From NCBI RefSeq assembly GCF_018141005.1, contig NZ_CP046582.1, positions 2,790,001 through 2,854,000 on the forward strand: 64,000 nucleotides of DNA. Direction: 5' to 3'. A model generated the notes under the pieces. The model was given only the letters and a program-made list of their open reading frames with translations, searched no databases and was not told the origin of the DNA. Shown piece after piece: positions 9,459 to 18,214 of the stretch. Each line of letters starts with the position of its first letter. Within the stretch, counting starts at the first letter, position 1. The position numbers were made by a program, and so were the translations under genes. This DNA comes from Erwinia sp. E602 (GTDB lineage: Bacteria; Pseudomonadota; Gammaproteobacteria; Enterobacterales; Enterobacteriaceae).

Positions 9459-12400
9459 TCATTCAGATCCTCCATCCGTGGCGGGTATCTCATTATCGTT
9501 GCCCGACAATACCCGGGCCGCCTGCGCGGCATTGACGCTGAATATTTCCGGCGGCAGCTGAAAGTTACGCAGTTGCAGCAGCTGTAGCGGGCCACTGCCC
9601 AGCTGCGAGCGCAGCACCCACTGCAGGGTGCTGCCGTCAGGGGCGCTGAAGCGCATCATCCACCGGCTGCGGTCAAGCTGCTGACGTGTGCCCTGCTCCA
9701 GCCAGCGAATTAAGCCCCAGCTGCCGCTCCAGTCGCCAAACAGCCGCGCCCCGGCGCGCGCGGTGCTCCAGGTAAGCATCGTCCCCGGTTTAAAGGTGTC
9801 CCCCGGCCAGCGGAAGGTCTGCCACTGCGCCATCTGGTTGAAATACTTCAGCCGCTGGCCGTCGATGGTCAGCTGCGTCTGCACCACGCCCGGCACCGGC
9901 CGCGCCTGCAGCTCAAAGCTGATGCCCTGGCTGCCGTCGGTGAACAGCACGTCCGACAGCTGGCTCAGCTGGTCCACCGCCTTCAGGAACGCCGGATTAA
10001 AGGTCAGCCCCTGGCTGCTGGTGCGGTCCGGCACCCACCGGCTGCCCTCTTTATGCAGCACGCCGCCCAGCTCCGCGTTCAGGAAGCGCTCAATGCGCCC
10101 GCTGTCGCGGCGGATAAACTCGGCCAGCATCGGCAGCGAGGCGTCATTATTGCTGGCGGCAAACGGGTAGCGCCCGTCAAACGCGCCGTGCCACAGCGCC
10201 ACCACCGACCGCGCCCATTTGTCGTTCAGGCTGGCGGCTGACGGCTGCAGCACCGTCTCCCACGCCCGGGTCAGCGGCCGGACGAACAGCGTCCGGCCGA
10301 AGCCGCTCCACTCCTCGCCGAGGCTGGCGGCCATCAGGCTGCCGTACTGGCGGGTGTCGGTCAGGTCGACGCTTTTGCCCTGAAACACCGTCTGCGCCAG
10401 GGTCTGCATCCTCTCCTGCGGATCCGGGCTGGCCGCCACCTGCTGCAGGCGCAGGCGCACGCGGGTGATGCGCGTCAGGTACGCCTGCAGGCTCAGGCTG
10501 TCGTCGCCCGCAAGGGCGCTGGCGGTTTTGTTACGGCCCGTCAGCGCCAGCAGCGGCCCGAAGGTCGCGTCGAGCGGCCCCTGCGGACCGGCGGCGCGCG
10601 GGTCGGTAAGCGGTTTTTTGCTGCTGCCTGCCAGCGCCTTCGCCGATCTGATCAGCGAGTCCGACAGCGCTTCACCCTGCTGCCCGGTCTCTCCCTGCCA
10701 CACCAGGGTATTCATCAGCGCAATCAGCGGCGACTGGCGCACGTCGCTCATCAGCGTCAGCTGGTCGGTGACGGCGGCAATACTGGCTGCCGGGGTCAGA
10801 CGCAGGCTGTTAAGGAAGTTAAGCCAGCTGCCGGCAAAGTCGGTGAAATAACGCTGCGTCAGGCGTTCCTTCAGGGCTTCCGGCGACAGGCTGGCTTTGA
10901 TGCTCTGGCGGCTGTCGCTCAGCACCCAGTCAATCTCATCGCGGCGCGACCTCGCCGCGTTGACTATCGCCTGCTGCACGCCGCCTTCCCACGCCTGGCG
11001 GGTAAACATGCCGGGCACCACTTCCTGCGTGGTGAACAGGCGGCGGGCGTCAGTGCCGCCGGTCATCTCCTCCAGCGTGACGTCGGCAAAATTGCGGCGC
11101 ACCGACTTCAGCATGTTCTCATACAGGGTGCTTTCAGCGTTGCGCTGCCCAATCTGCTGCAGCAGCACCTGGCGGCTCTGGCTGACCCGCACCGGGTCCG
11201 GGGTAATTTTCCACTGCGGCTGGTACGGCAGCTCGCTGATGTAAAACGCCCACAGGTCCGGCGTCAGGCTCTGCCACAGGCCGGGGGAGATGCCTGCGCG
11301 CTCCGGCTGCACCCTCTTCATCACCTGCGCATAGAACGCGCCGTCAGCCTTATCCGGGCGCGCCATCATCAGCCAGGCCTTCAGCTGGTCGTAGCCGGAC
11401 GTTGCCCGTTTCGCACGTAGCGGGCTGCCCGGCGGCAGCGCCGCCAGCGTGGTCAGCTGCTGCTGCAGCGCGGCGCTGGCCGGGTCGCGCAGCAGGCGGT
11501 TATTCGCCACGCCGTACCACGGCATCATCGCCGCCAGCAGCGGTGCATGATGGTCAAGTCCAAAGCGCTGATACCAGGGCGCGCCGTGCTGATGCCAGCG
11601 CCTGAGCCGCCCGGCCTCGTTACGCAGCGCATGCAGGCCGGTCAGCTGCCGGTCTGACACCTCTGGCGTCTGCACCAGGGCGCGGGCTTTCTGCGCCACG
11701 CTGACAATCTGCTGGCGGTTGAGCGCAAAGGAGAGCAGCAGCCCCGCACCCCACACGCCGATAAGGGTCATCAGCCCCCAGGCCAGCGTCTGCTGCCAGG
11801 GCATACCAACGCGGCGGCCGCGCAGCCGGGTGCAGTCGTTTACCACCCCCTGCCAGCTGGCGGGCAGCGTCAGGGCATGGCGCGGCAGCGCACCGTCAGA
11901 GGATGCCGCCGCCGCGCCGTTCTCCGCCAGGCTGAACATCAGGCCGCGCAGGAAAATACGCTGCTGTGCGGCGTACAGCCACGGCGTCAGCCGGGTCTGC
12001 CAGCGCCCGCACCCGCCCTGCTCAAGCCGCTGCCCGAGGCGCAGCAAAAAATCATGCGACTGATTCTGCGCAATCTGCGCCATGCCCAGCTCGCGTAGCG
12101 GCAGCAGCAGGCCGTTGAGCTGTAAGGTGATATCCTGCGGCTGCGCACGCGGCGGAAACGTCGCCCCCACCGCCTGCTCAGCGCGCCCGGCCTGCGACCA
12201 GTCGCTGCTGCACAGCTGCCACAGCCACACCGGCGGCTGATAACCCAGCAGCGTGCCGAGCGCTTCCAGCGCGCGCAGGTCGCGATCGCTCTGCTGCGGG
12301 GTCAGGCTCTGCCCGCTGGCCAGCACGCGGATAACGCCGTCCAGCGGACGGCCACGACGCAGCCTGCGCAGCGCGGCAAATTTTTCAGCATCCGGCGCGG

Positions 12401-12917
12401 CGCTAAGAGTGCCGCCATCAATCAGCACGGTGCGCGCCCCTTCCAGCCACTGATTTTCCTGCAGGCCGGGAAGCAGGGCTTCGCGGGCGGCGTCATCTCC
12501 GACCACCAGCAGCAGACGCACCTTGTAGCGCCAGAACGGGTGGTAGCGGGTGCGGAGGTGGCGCGTTATCGCCTGTACCATCAGGACTGCCTGAGAAGCA
12601 GGCTGCTTTTTTTCATCCGTCGTTCCGGCGATATCATCACCCTCCACCGCATTTAATTCATCCTCAAACCTCCTGCTCCCTGCATGATGCAAGACAAAAA
12701 CGGAGGTCAGGGTTAATAACGCCAGAATCACCGCAACGGTAAAAGAGGATGACATCCAGCGCTGCCGGGCTACGCTTTCTGCCAGCAGACCAAGTCGCTC
12801 AGGCTGCTGCCATGAGATAAAGCCCAGGGCCACCGCACACGTCAGCAGGAGCAGCAGAATAGTCAGGAACCAGAATTCAGATGATTTAGGGATTAGAAAG
12901 GATGTGTAAGGTTTCAA
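9459..12917 (-). CDS. tssM: T6SS inner-membrane protein TssM (IcmF family), degenerate Walker A
   Basis: TssM spans the inner membrane and periplasm and joins TssL to TssJ. About 1152 residues: two N-terminal TM segments (about 10-35 and 55-75), a cytoplasmic domain, a third TM (LMTLIGVWGAGLLLSF), then a large periplasmic region including the IcmF-related and C-terminal TssJ-binding parts. The usual NTP-binding loop is missing: where many TssM proteins have a GxxGxGKT motif this one reads VVGDDAAREALLPG. The likely start is TTG (12915-12917), with AGGAGA seven bases upstream, overlapping the TGA of the previous gene as TTGA. An in-frame ATG farther upstream has no such ribosome site. Confidence 0.92.
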   Translation of the reverse strand: MKPYTSFLIPKSSEFWFLTILLLLLTCAVALGFISWQQPERLGLLAESVARQRWMSSSFTVAVILALLTLTSVFVLHHAGSRRFEDELNAVEGDDIAGTTDEKKQPASQAVLMVQAITRHLRTRYHPFWRYKVRLLLVVGDDAAREALLPGLQENQWLEGARTVLIDGGTLSAAPDAEKFAALRRLRRGRPLDGVIRVLASGQSLTPQQSDRDLRALEALGTLLGYQPPVWLWQLCSSDWSQAGRAEQAVGATFPPRAQPQDITLQLNGLLLPLRELGMAQIAQNQSHDFLLRLGQRLEQGGCGRWQTRLTPWLYAAQQRIFLRGLMFSLAENGAAAASSDGALPRHALTLPASWQGVVNDCTRLRGRRVGMPWQQTLAWGLMTLIGVWGAGLLLSFALNRQQIVSVAQKARALVQTPEVSDRQLTGLHALRNEAGRLRRWHQHGAPWYQRFGLDHHAPLLAAMMPWYGVANNRLLRDPASAALQQQLTTLAALPPGSPLRAKRATSGYDQLKAWLMMARPDKADGAFYAQVMKRVQPERAGISPGLWQSLTPDLWAFYISELPYQPQWKITPDPVRVSQSRQVLLQQIGQRNAESTLYENMLKSVRRNFADVTLEEMTGGTDARRLFTTQEVVPGMFTRQAWEGGVQQAIVNAARSRRDEIDWVLSDSRQSIKASLSPEALKERLTQRYFTDFAGSWLNFLNSLRLTPAASIAAVTDQLTLMSDVRQSPLIALMNTLVWQGETGQQGEALSDSLIRSAKALAGSSKKPLTDPRAAGPQGPLDATFGPLLALTGRNKTASALAGDDSLSLQAYLTRITRVRLRLQQVAASPDPQERMQTLAQTVFQGKSVDLTDTRQYGSLMAASLGEEWSGFGRTLFVRPLTRAWETVLQPSAASLNDKWARSVVALWHGAFDGRYPFAASNNDASLPMLAEFIRRDSGRIERFLNAELGGVLHKEGSRWVPDRTSSQGLTFNPAFLKAVDQLSQLSDVLFTDGSQGISFELQARPVPGVVQTQLTIDGQRLKYFNQMAQWQTFRWPGDTFKPGTMLTWSTARAGARLFGDWSGSWGLIRWLEQGTRQQLDRSRWMMRFSAPDGSTLQWVLRSQLGSGPLQLLQLRNFQLPPEIFSVNAAQAARVLSGNDNEIPATDGGSE

Positions 12918-14122
12918 GTGTCCATCTCCTGTACCGGATCCACTGGCGTGATCACGGTGCTCCACATTATTCCCGTTGTCCTCTCACCAGTAATGGTGAT
13001 TTGAGGCGTTCGGGTGTTTTCCGCCGCAAAAACAGCAGCAGCGATGGCCAGCCATGTCCCTGCGGCTCCCGCATGTCCAGTCAGCCTGTCCAGTAAAATA
13101 ATGGCCTCATTTTCGACAGCACCGGCCGGATTCGAATGCTGATTTATAATCATTTCTTCATGCTGGCCTTCAGAAAGCCCGGCCAGCCAGAGTTGACTGA
13201 TTATGTTATTCTTCAGCGGCACGTTATATGCGGCCATATTCATACCCGTGCCAAGCTGACCGGGTAATGACAATTCAGGACGGTGAAGGAGTGCAAGCGG
13301 CTGCAGGATATTCTGCTTCAGCCGGTTGCCCAGCAGCAGGGCGACCGCGACTTCGGCGCTGTAATCCGTTTCTTCAGGCATGACCTGCAGCGCAACAACC
13401 AACAGCATTTCGTTTTGTGTAATACGGTGATTCAACCAGTGGTCAATCATTGTCAGTCCGTTGCAGATGCTGTATTCCACAGCGCAGTGAATATTGGTTT
13501 CCTGCCAGATTTTTTTCCAGATATCACTGATGCATTCTTCCGACAGAGACGATGAAAGATCAAATGCCACGACCAGGCGGCTGTCTTCGGTAAACTGATT
13601 AACCGGCAGATCGGTAATCAGATGAGAAAAAACATGACGAATTACGGCATCAGCACTCAAATCACTTCCAGTATTGAAGCGGGTAAGCCGGTGCCCGTTC
13701 TCTCCCCTCCAGTCCGGCTGAGAACGTATAATATTTTGATGGCTGATCAATGCCTGTACGACTTCACGAGGATCTTCCTGAGGGTGCCCGGTGATAAACG
13801 ACACGTTAAGCACCTGTAACGCTCGCCGGGACTTACGTGTTTCACTTAAAATCCAGCGTTCGCGCCTTTCGTCATAACCGTTAGCCATAATGTTTTGAAG
13901 TAAACAGATAATAAGCCGTGCAACACCGGTAGTAAGCCATAATGCTGCGGGAGCCCCCAGCGCCAGCCACCAGAAGGGCTTATCTTCAATATCACCACCG
14001 AAAAAGTGCATCAGTAAAAAACTGACGGCTGCTATGATGGCCAGTGCGGTCATCCAGCGTGACAACTTTGGTGGTTTCGGTCTGTTATATAAATCAGGTG
14101 GATTTTTGAGTGAGTAAGGCAT
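12914..14122 (-). CDS. T6SS-linked membrane protein of unknown function upstream of tssM
   Basis: About 402 residues from the ATG at 14120-14122 (MPYSLKNPPD); an alternative GTG at 14161 would add 13 hydrophobic residues. Two membrane segments near the N-terminus (WMTALAIIAAVSFLLMHFF and FWWLALGAPAALWLTTGVARL), a soluble middle part with a DSRLVVAFDLSSSLSEEC segment, and an Ala-rich hydrophobic stretch near the C-terminus. The gene overlaps tssM by 4 bases, so it is probably co-translated with it and works at the membrane complex. I do not recognise a named family; genes in this slot are present in some enterobacterial T6SS clusters. Function unknown. Confidence 0.75.
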   Translation of the reverse strand: MPYSLKNPPDLYNRPKPPKLSRWMTALAIIAAVSFLLMHFFGGDIEDKPFWWLALGAPAALWLTTGVARLIICLLQNIMANGYDERRERWILSETRKSRRALQVLNVSFITGHPQEDPREVVQALISHQNIIRSQPDWRGENGHRLTRFNTGSDLSADAVIRHVFSHLITDLPVNQFTEDSRLVVAFDLSSSLSEECISDIWKKIWQETNIHCAVEYSICNGLTMIDHWLNHRITQNEMLLVVALQVMPEETDYSAEVAVALLLGNRLKQNILQPLALLHRPELSLPGQLGTGMNMAAYNVPLKNNIISQLWLAGLSEGQHEEMIINQHSNPAGAVENEAIILLDRLTGHAGAAGTWLAIAAAVFAAENTRTPQITITGERTTGIMWSTVITPVDPVQEMDT

Positions 14123-14212
14123 TCGGATACCCGCTATTACGCTGAAAAACAGAAATAACACCCCTTGAATAAAATAACGGCATGACTCATCACTGCCGTC
14201 AAAAAAGACAGG

Positions 14213-14956
14213 CTACTTTTTAGGACGAATCAGTTTTCCACCTAATTCTTCAAGCGTGGCTTTACCGTCGAATAGCTTCTGACATCTATCCTTAATTTCA
14301 TCGTCTCCGAGTGAAGTATCAAAGACTACCCTTTTGTTTTTCCTGATATCCCAGAGCCCGGGGAATGAATCTACTGAGCAATCAAGATCAGATGGCGCGG
14401 CATACTTTCCATCTAACGAAATTTTACCACCATACCAGCCCCCCCCCGTACCGAAAGGAGTATCGCTACTTTTTCCGCTAAAAAAACCCGGACCGGAGAG
14501 TAAGTTTTTATTACTGTCAAAATTTGAAACTATCGCTGTATACGTCGAACGCCTCACATCTTCCAGAACAACTAACAAAGCCAGCCTTTTTTTGAAGTTT
14601 ATATCTATAATCGTATACCGCCATTCATCTGACTGCGGTATGGTATGCAGTTCAATGCCACTTGCATTACACTGCATGAGTTCATCAGTTGACAGGTATT
14701 TATTGGTTTGGTATATAAGAATACCTTTTTCATCATTAGTGATGGCTATAAATCCGCCCCCCTGACTATATTCACTCTCCCAGTTTTTTATCTTACATAA
14801 GACATCACTTTTCCCGTTATCATTAACAATATGGATAATGGAACGTTCTTTTTTATCCATATAAATTGTGAAATCACCATAACTAATGATATCATTAGCA
14901 CTGGCAGGAAAGATCATAAATATCAGAATGAAAAATACTGTTTTACAATTCATCAT
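14213..14956 (-). CDS. Putative periplasmic immunity protein of the wall-hydrolase effector
   Basis: 247 residues starting at MMNCKTVFFILIFM, with a clear signal peptide (cleavage likely after PASA). The AAGGAGG ribosome site lies inside the 3' end of the effector gene and the two genes overlap by 14 bases. The mature part is soluble and beta-rich; no family recognised. An exported location fits an inhibitor of an effector that attacks peptidoglycan. The gene is AT-rich relative to tssM. A longer in-frame version starting near 15058 would lie wholly inside the effector gene and lacks a ribosome site, so I reject it. Immunity role is inferred. Confidence 0.68.
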   Translation of the reverse strand: MMNCKTVFFILIFMIFPASANDIISYGDFTIYMDKKERSIIHIVNDNGKSDVLCKIKNWESEYSQGGGFIAITNDEKGILIYQTNKYLSTDELMQCNASGIELHTIPQSDEWRYTIIDINFKKRLALLVVLEDVRRSTYTAIVSNFDSNKNLLSGPGFFSGKSSDTPFGTGGGWYGGKISLDGKYAAPSDLDCSVDSFPGLWDIRKNKRVVFDTSLGDDEIKDRCQKLFDGKATLEELGGKLIRPKK

Positions 14957-17096
14957 TGAGGGCCTCCTTAGCCGCCTTTGTCGTTTTTTTCCTTTCTTCG
15001 AGACCGATGGTACCGCCGTTAATGGCCCGGGTAACGCGTTCAGCAACATCAGTATCATCCTGCGAGACGACCTTATCTGAGTCCATCACTCTCAGGGTTT
15101 TATTTTTAAAGCACACGATATAAAATGCACCGGTATCAATGCTGTTATAGGGAGTTTCCATCACTTTTTGCGGATCATCTATCTGAGGGGGCCTTTTGAT
15201 CATCCCGGGAAGATTTTTTCTCCTGTACTGAGGATCTGTCCACCATGAAGCGTCAAAACTGCTTTTTGATAACCATCCCCGGTATACCCAGTAGCTGGAG
15301 TAGGTATCCAGCCCGGTAAGCATTTTAAACCCACGCCCGCGAAACTTCTGCGCATCCACATCGCCGCAGTTGCCATTACGCCAACTGTATGAGCTGGCAA
15401 TTTTAACCCCACTGCTGTTGTATTTATCTCCGGAGAAATAGACATCCACTTCAGAAGCTATCGCACCATACCAGTGGCCAAGTTCGTCTGGCTCATTCTT
15501 TTTAGATTCGCCTATTATGGCCCCGCCGAAGTGTCTACCATTTTCTGTACGCTGGATCTGACTGGCTTCCTGCATTTCGAGTAAATAGCCTGATTCCACC
15601 GCTCCCTGCCCCAGGAAGTGGCTTACTCTGTTTAAGCCAGTGATATTGTATTTCCTCATTACTACATTTATTGAAAAAAGAAACCCTTCCGACTTACGTT
15701 TGATTTTTTCAATTTCAGATTTACGTCCAATACTTGTAGTCGACGTCATTATTCTCTCAATCACCTCACACTCCAGCCATCCACATTTCCTGAAATGTGC
15801 GATAAACCGCCTCGGGTCAAAATGCCAGACCCGGCCCGTTGGTATCTCTGCGCAGTTCTCCAGTGCCAGTGCTTTCGCCAGCGCCACCAGTGAGCCCCAG
15901 TCCTGCCGGCTCATCGGCTCTTCCAGCACGGCGTTGGGCTGCTTCAGCCAGCCGTAGCGGCTTTCCACCGTGTCGGTGTCCCACTCCAGCGGGAAATGGC
16001 AGATCGTGCGGCTCAGATCCATACGGCCGGAACCCAGTATCGTCGGCGAACTGCACTGGCTGTTGCTGTCCTCGTCGTCATCCACCAGTCTCCAGCCCGC
16101 CCAGTGCGGAAAATCCGCATCGCTGTATTTCTTTATGCTTTCCGCCGCCAGGTTGACGATGCCTTTTCCCTCCGGCGTATTGATGGTTCGCCAAAGCGGC
16201 GCATCCGCCGGAGACAGCGTTTCATACCGGGTGTTGATCACCCGGCCAAAGCGCAGCAGCTCATAACCGGCGCTCGGGCTGCCGGGGTAAAGCTTGAGCG
16301 CATTTTTGTACAGGCCGTATTCATATTCCGCCCCGTCTGCGTCGGTCAGCGCGTCGCCCACCTCGTCGTACTGAAGCGGGTCGATAACGTTCTGCCTGCG
16401 GGTTTTCATGATGCAGTGCCCGCCGCCCAGGGTCATTGAGACGAACAAATCAGCCGCTGTCGTCCTCAACGGTTCATCGCTGCTTTGCCCCGGCACCGCG
16501 CCGTAAACCGGCGTTCCGGCCGGAATGTAAAAGTGCATATCGCCGTAACAGGCGGTGGTGCGGCCATTTTTGCTCAGATCCAGCTCCGGAGTTGTGCGCC
16601 CGGTTATCCGGGCAATGTTCCCGTCGTCGCAGAATATCTGGAAGTGCACGCCACTCCTGTCATCCACCATGCCCACCGTGCCCAGCGGGGATTTGCGTTT
16701 CACCCGCTGGCCGACGGCAACCGACGGAGCAAGATCCTTGATATGCATATACAGAGAGTACCAGGTGATTTTATCCTCCGGCTGGCTGCCGGTTTCGGCC
16801 ACGTGCCTGATCAGCACGTAGCCGTTGTCGGTTTTGCCGTTGTAATTCAGGGGCGGATGCTGGCGTTTTGCGATATCAGAATGGCGGAATGAGACGATCC
16901 GGCCGTCGGCAATCGCGCGCAGCATCTCAGGCCGGCTTCCCGAATCCGCATGCCGGAGATGGATACCGCCATGCCAGGAGCGGTGCGCGTTCAGCGGATA
17001 GCCGCGCCGGGGATCGACCGGCATCATGCGCTCAATCCACGCTTCATCCGTTTCTGAATCACTTTTTATGCGCAAAAATGGCGGGCTGATTAACAT
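14943..17096 (-). CDS. T6SS effector: degenerate M23-like plus GH19/lysozyme-like wall hydrolase
   Basis: 717 residues, no signal peptide, as expected for a T6SS cargo. N-terminal part (about 25-160) resembles an M23/LytM fold: WHGGIH (H42), SLYMHI, the VAVGQRVKRKSPLGTVG strand pair and GVHF (H151); the canonical metal-ligand Asp of HxGxD is a His and the HxH pair is incomplete, so it may be a binding rather than a catalytic domain. The C-terminal part (about 480-680) resembles GH19 chitinase/lysozyme enzymes: FLGQGAVESGYL with candidate catalytic E501, and FRGRGFKMLTGLDTY. It is expected to cut the glycan strand in the periplasm of target cells. Start ATG follows AAGGAG. It lies 15 bases after the orphan vgrG tail and overlaps its immunity gene. 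GC falls toward the C-terminal domain. Confidence 0.8.
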   Translation of the reverse strand: MLISPPFLRIKSDSETDEAWIERMMPVDPRRGYPLNAHRSWHGGIHLRHADSGSRPEMLRAIADGRIVSFRHSDIAKRQHPPLNYNGKTDNGYVLIRHVAETGSQPEDKITWYSLYMHIKDLAPSVAVGQRVKRKSPLGTVGMVDDRSGVHFQIFCDDGNIARITGRTTPELDLSKNGRTTACYGDMHFYIPAGTPVYGAVPGQSSDEPLRTTAADLFVSMTLGGGHCIMKTRRQNVIDPLQYDEVGDALTDADGAEYEYGLYKNALKLYPGSPSAGYELLRFGRVINTRYETLSPADAPLWRTINTPEGKGIVNLAAESIKKYSDADFPHWAGWRLVDDDEDSNSQCSSPTILGSGRMDLSRTICHFPLEWDTDTVESRYGWLKQPNAVLEEPMSRQDWGSLVALAKALALENCAEIPTGRVWHFDPRRFIAHFRKCGWLECEVIERIMTSTTSIGRKSEIEKIKRKSEGFLFSINVVMRKYNITGLNRVSHFLGQGAVESGYLLEMQEASQIQRTENGRHFGGAIIGESKKNEPDELGHWYGAIASEVDVYFSGDKYNSSGVKIASSYSWRNGNCGDVDAQKFRGRGFKMLTGLDTYSSYWVYRGWLSKSSFDASWWTDPQYRRKNLPGMIKRPPQIDDPQKVMETPYNSIDTGAFYIVCFKNKTLRVMDSDKVVSQDDTDVAERVTRAINGGTIGLEERKKTTKAAKEALNDEL

Positions 17097-17111
17097 GGGT
17101 ACACTCCTTTG

Positions 17112-17743
17112 TTATGAAACGAAGAATTTCAGAGAGGGATCTTTCGCTTTCTCAGGCAGCTCGTGCAGCGGCTCATTTACACTGTGCCTCTGCTGCCGCT
17201 CATAGTGCCCCGCCCGGACGCGGTGATCCCCGAGCGTGGCGGACTCGATGGCGTTGGCATCGATCGTGATGTAGCTTCCGCCGCCGTTCAGCGTGATTCT
17301 CTTTTTCGCGATGATTTTTATTTCATCTTCCGTGCTGATAATGCCGATCTCTTTGCGCGCCAGCAGCGCCAGCAGGTCGTTCTGCGCCTGTATCTGTACC
17401 GGGCCCTGGTTTGCGGTGAGCCTGATCCCCATCTTCCTGACGAACACGCTCAGCGCCTGGCCCACCCCGATAAACAGGTTTTTCACCACGCTGATGTCCG
17501 CGTGCTTTCCGGCGGTGGCCGTCAGGTTTTCGTCCGCCGTGATCAGCAACCCCTTCTCTGCACGAATCGTACCCCAGCGGTCGCTGCGTAGCTCGCCCCC
17601 CTCACCGCGCAGCTTCTTTTCGCTATACACCAGGTGGCCGGGGTTCAGCTGGCTCTTGCCGCCTTAGTCGGTGCTGAGCTTGATATACCCCTGGCCCGCC
17701 GTGTCATGGAGCCGCAGCTCGTTGTTCTTCGGCGTGCGCAGCA
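17112..17743 (-). pseudogene. Orphan 3' fragment of vgrG with nonsense codon and internal deletion
   Basis: Remnant of a second vgrG: on the minus strand it begins abruptly near 17743 at the sequence encoding LRTPKNNEL and continues through the DUF2345-type beta-helix needle to a distinct tail ending KDPSLKFFVS. Compared with the intact vgrG, a Tyr codon has become TAA (near 17665), and about 70 codons are missing between two similar ITAD/LTAD segments. The 5' two thirds of the gene are absent. An open frame of 172 codons remains after the stop (17112-17630), but I see no ribosome site for it. Its last 25 residues differ from those of the intact VgrG and are adjacent to the wall-hydrolase effector. 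Confidence 0.85.
17193..17540 (-). repeat. 348-base near-identical copy of vgrG 3' region (partner 19664-20011)
   Basis: The stretch 17193-17540 matches 19664-20011 with only a handful of substitutions by eye, at a constant offset of 2471 bases. The part further upstream (17541-17743 against about 20260-20464) is clearly more diverged. The two copies flank the cysteine-peptidase effector and its immunity gene in direct orientation, so recombination between them would delete or replace that module. Confidence 0.85.
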
Positions 17744-17794
17744 TTCTTTCATCTAAATTATAACTTTAGAGAAATCGCTTAGTAAAATTACAAA

Positions 17795-18214
17795 CTAATT
17801 TATTTTTATGAAATATTTCTTTTTGAAAATATAACCTTTATCAACCATTGATCCATAAGTCCGACCAATTATATCAATTCTCACCACCCCATGAAGCAGA
17901 GGATTACCTTTGACAATAAATTTATTGAAACCACTACATTTCCTTTTTTCATACTCGAAAGAACAATGTTCAAAAGCTGGCTTAATGGTAATCCCGGAAT
18001 TTTCCGGGCTAATACTTAGCCTGATGTTATCCTCACTCAGGTAAAAACTCTCACCACTATCCTTAGACGCCAACCCAATGTAATAGACATAAAAACTGCC
18101 AACTTTAGCATCTGGTAGTTTTTCTTCTTGAGGTGTAAAAATGACCTGACCAGAAGAACAAGAAGATATCAAATAAATAAATAAAATCATGACGTTTTTT
18201 AAGAGTAATTTCAT
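17795..18214 (-). CDS. Putative immunity lipoprotein of the cysteine-peptidase effector
   Basis: 139 residues. The N-terminus MKLLLKNVMILFIYLISSC is a lipoprotein signal with lipobox ISSC, so the mature protein should be an envelope lipoprotein. The rest looks like an Ig-like beta sandwich (FTPQEEKLPDAKVGSFYVYYIGLAS, then VRIDIIGRTYGS), but no family is certain. It overlaps the effector stop by 4 bases (ATGA-type coupling) and is strongly AT-rich. An envelope location suggests the toxin acts in the periplasm. Role inferred from context. Confidence 0.65.
   Translation of the reverse strand: MKLLLKNVMILFIYLISSCSSGQVIFTPQEEKLPDAKVGSFYVYYIGLASKDSGESFYLSEDNIRLSISPENSGITIKPAFEHCSFEYEKRKCSGFNKFIVKGNPLLHGVVRIDIIGRTYGSMVDKGYIFKKKYFIKIN

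Noticed and set aside
14957..15058. Longer start for the wall-hydrolase immunity gene
   Set aside because: Would place a basic non-secretory stretch before the signal peptide and lacks a ribosome site.
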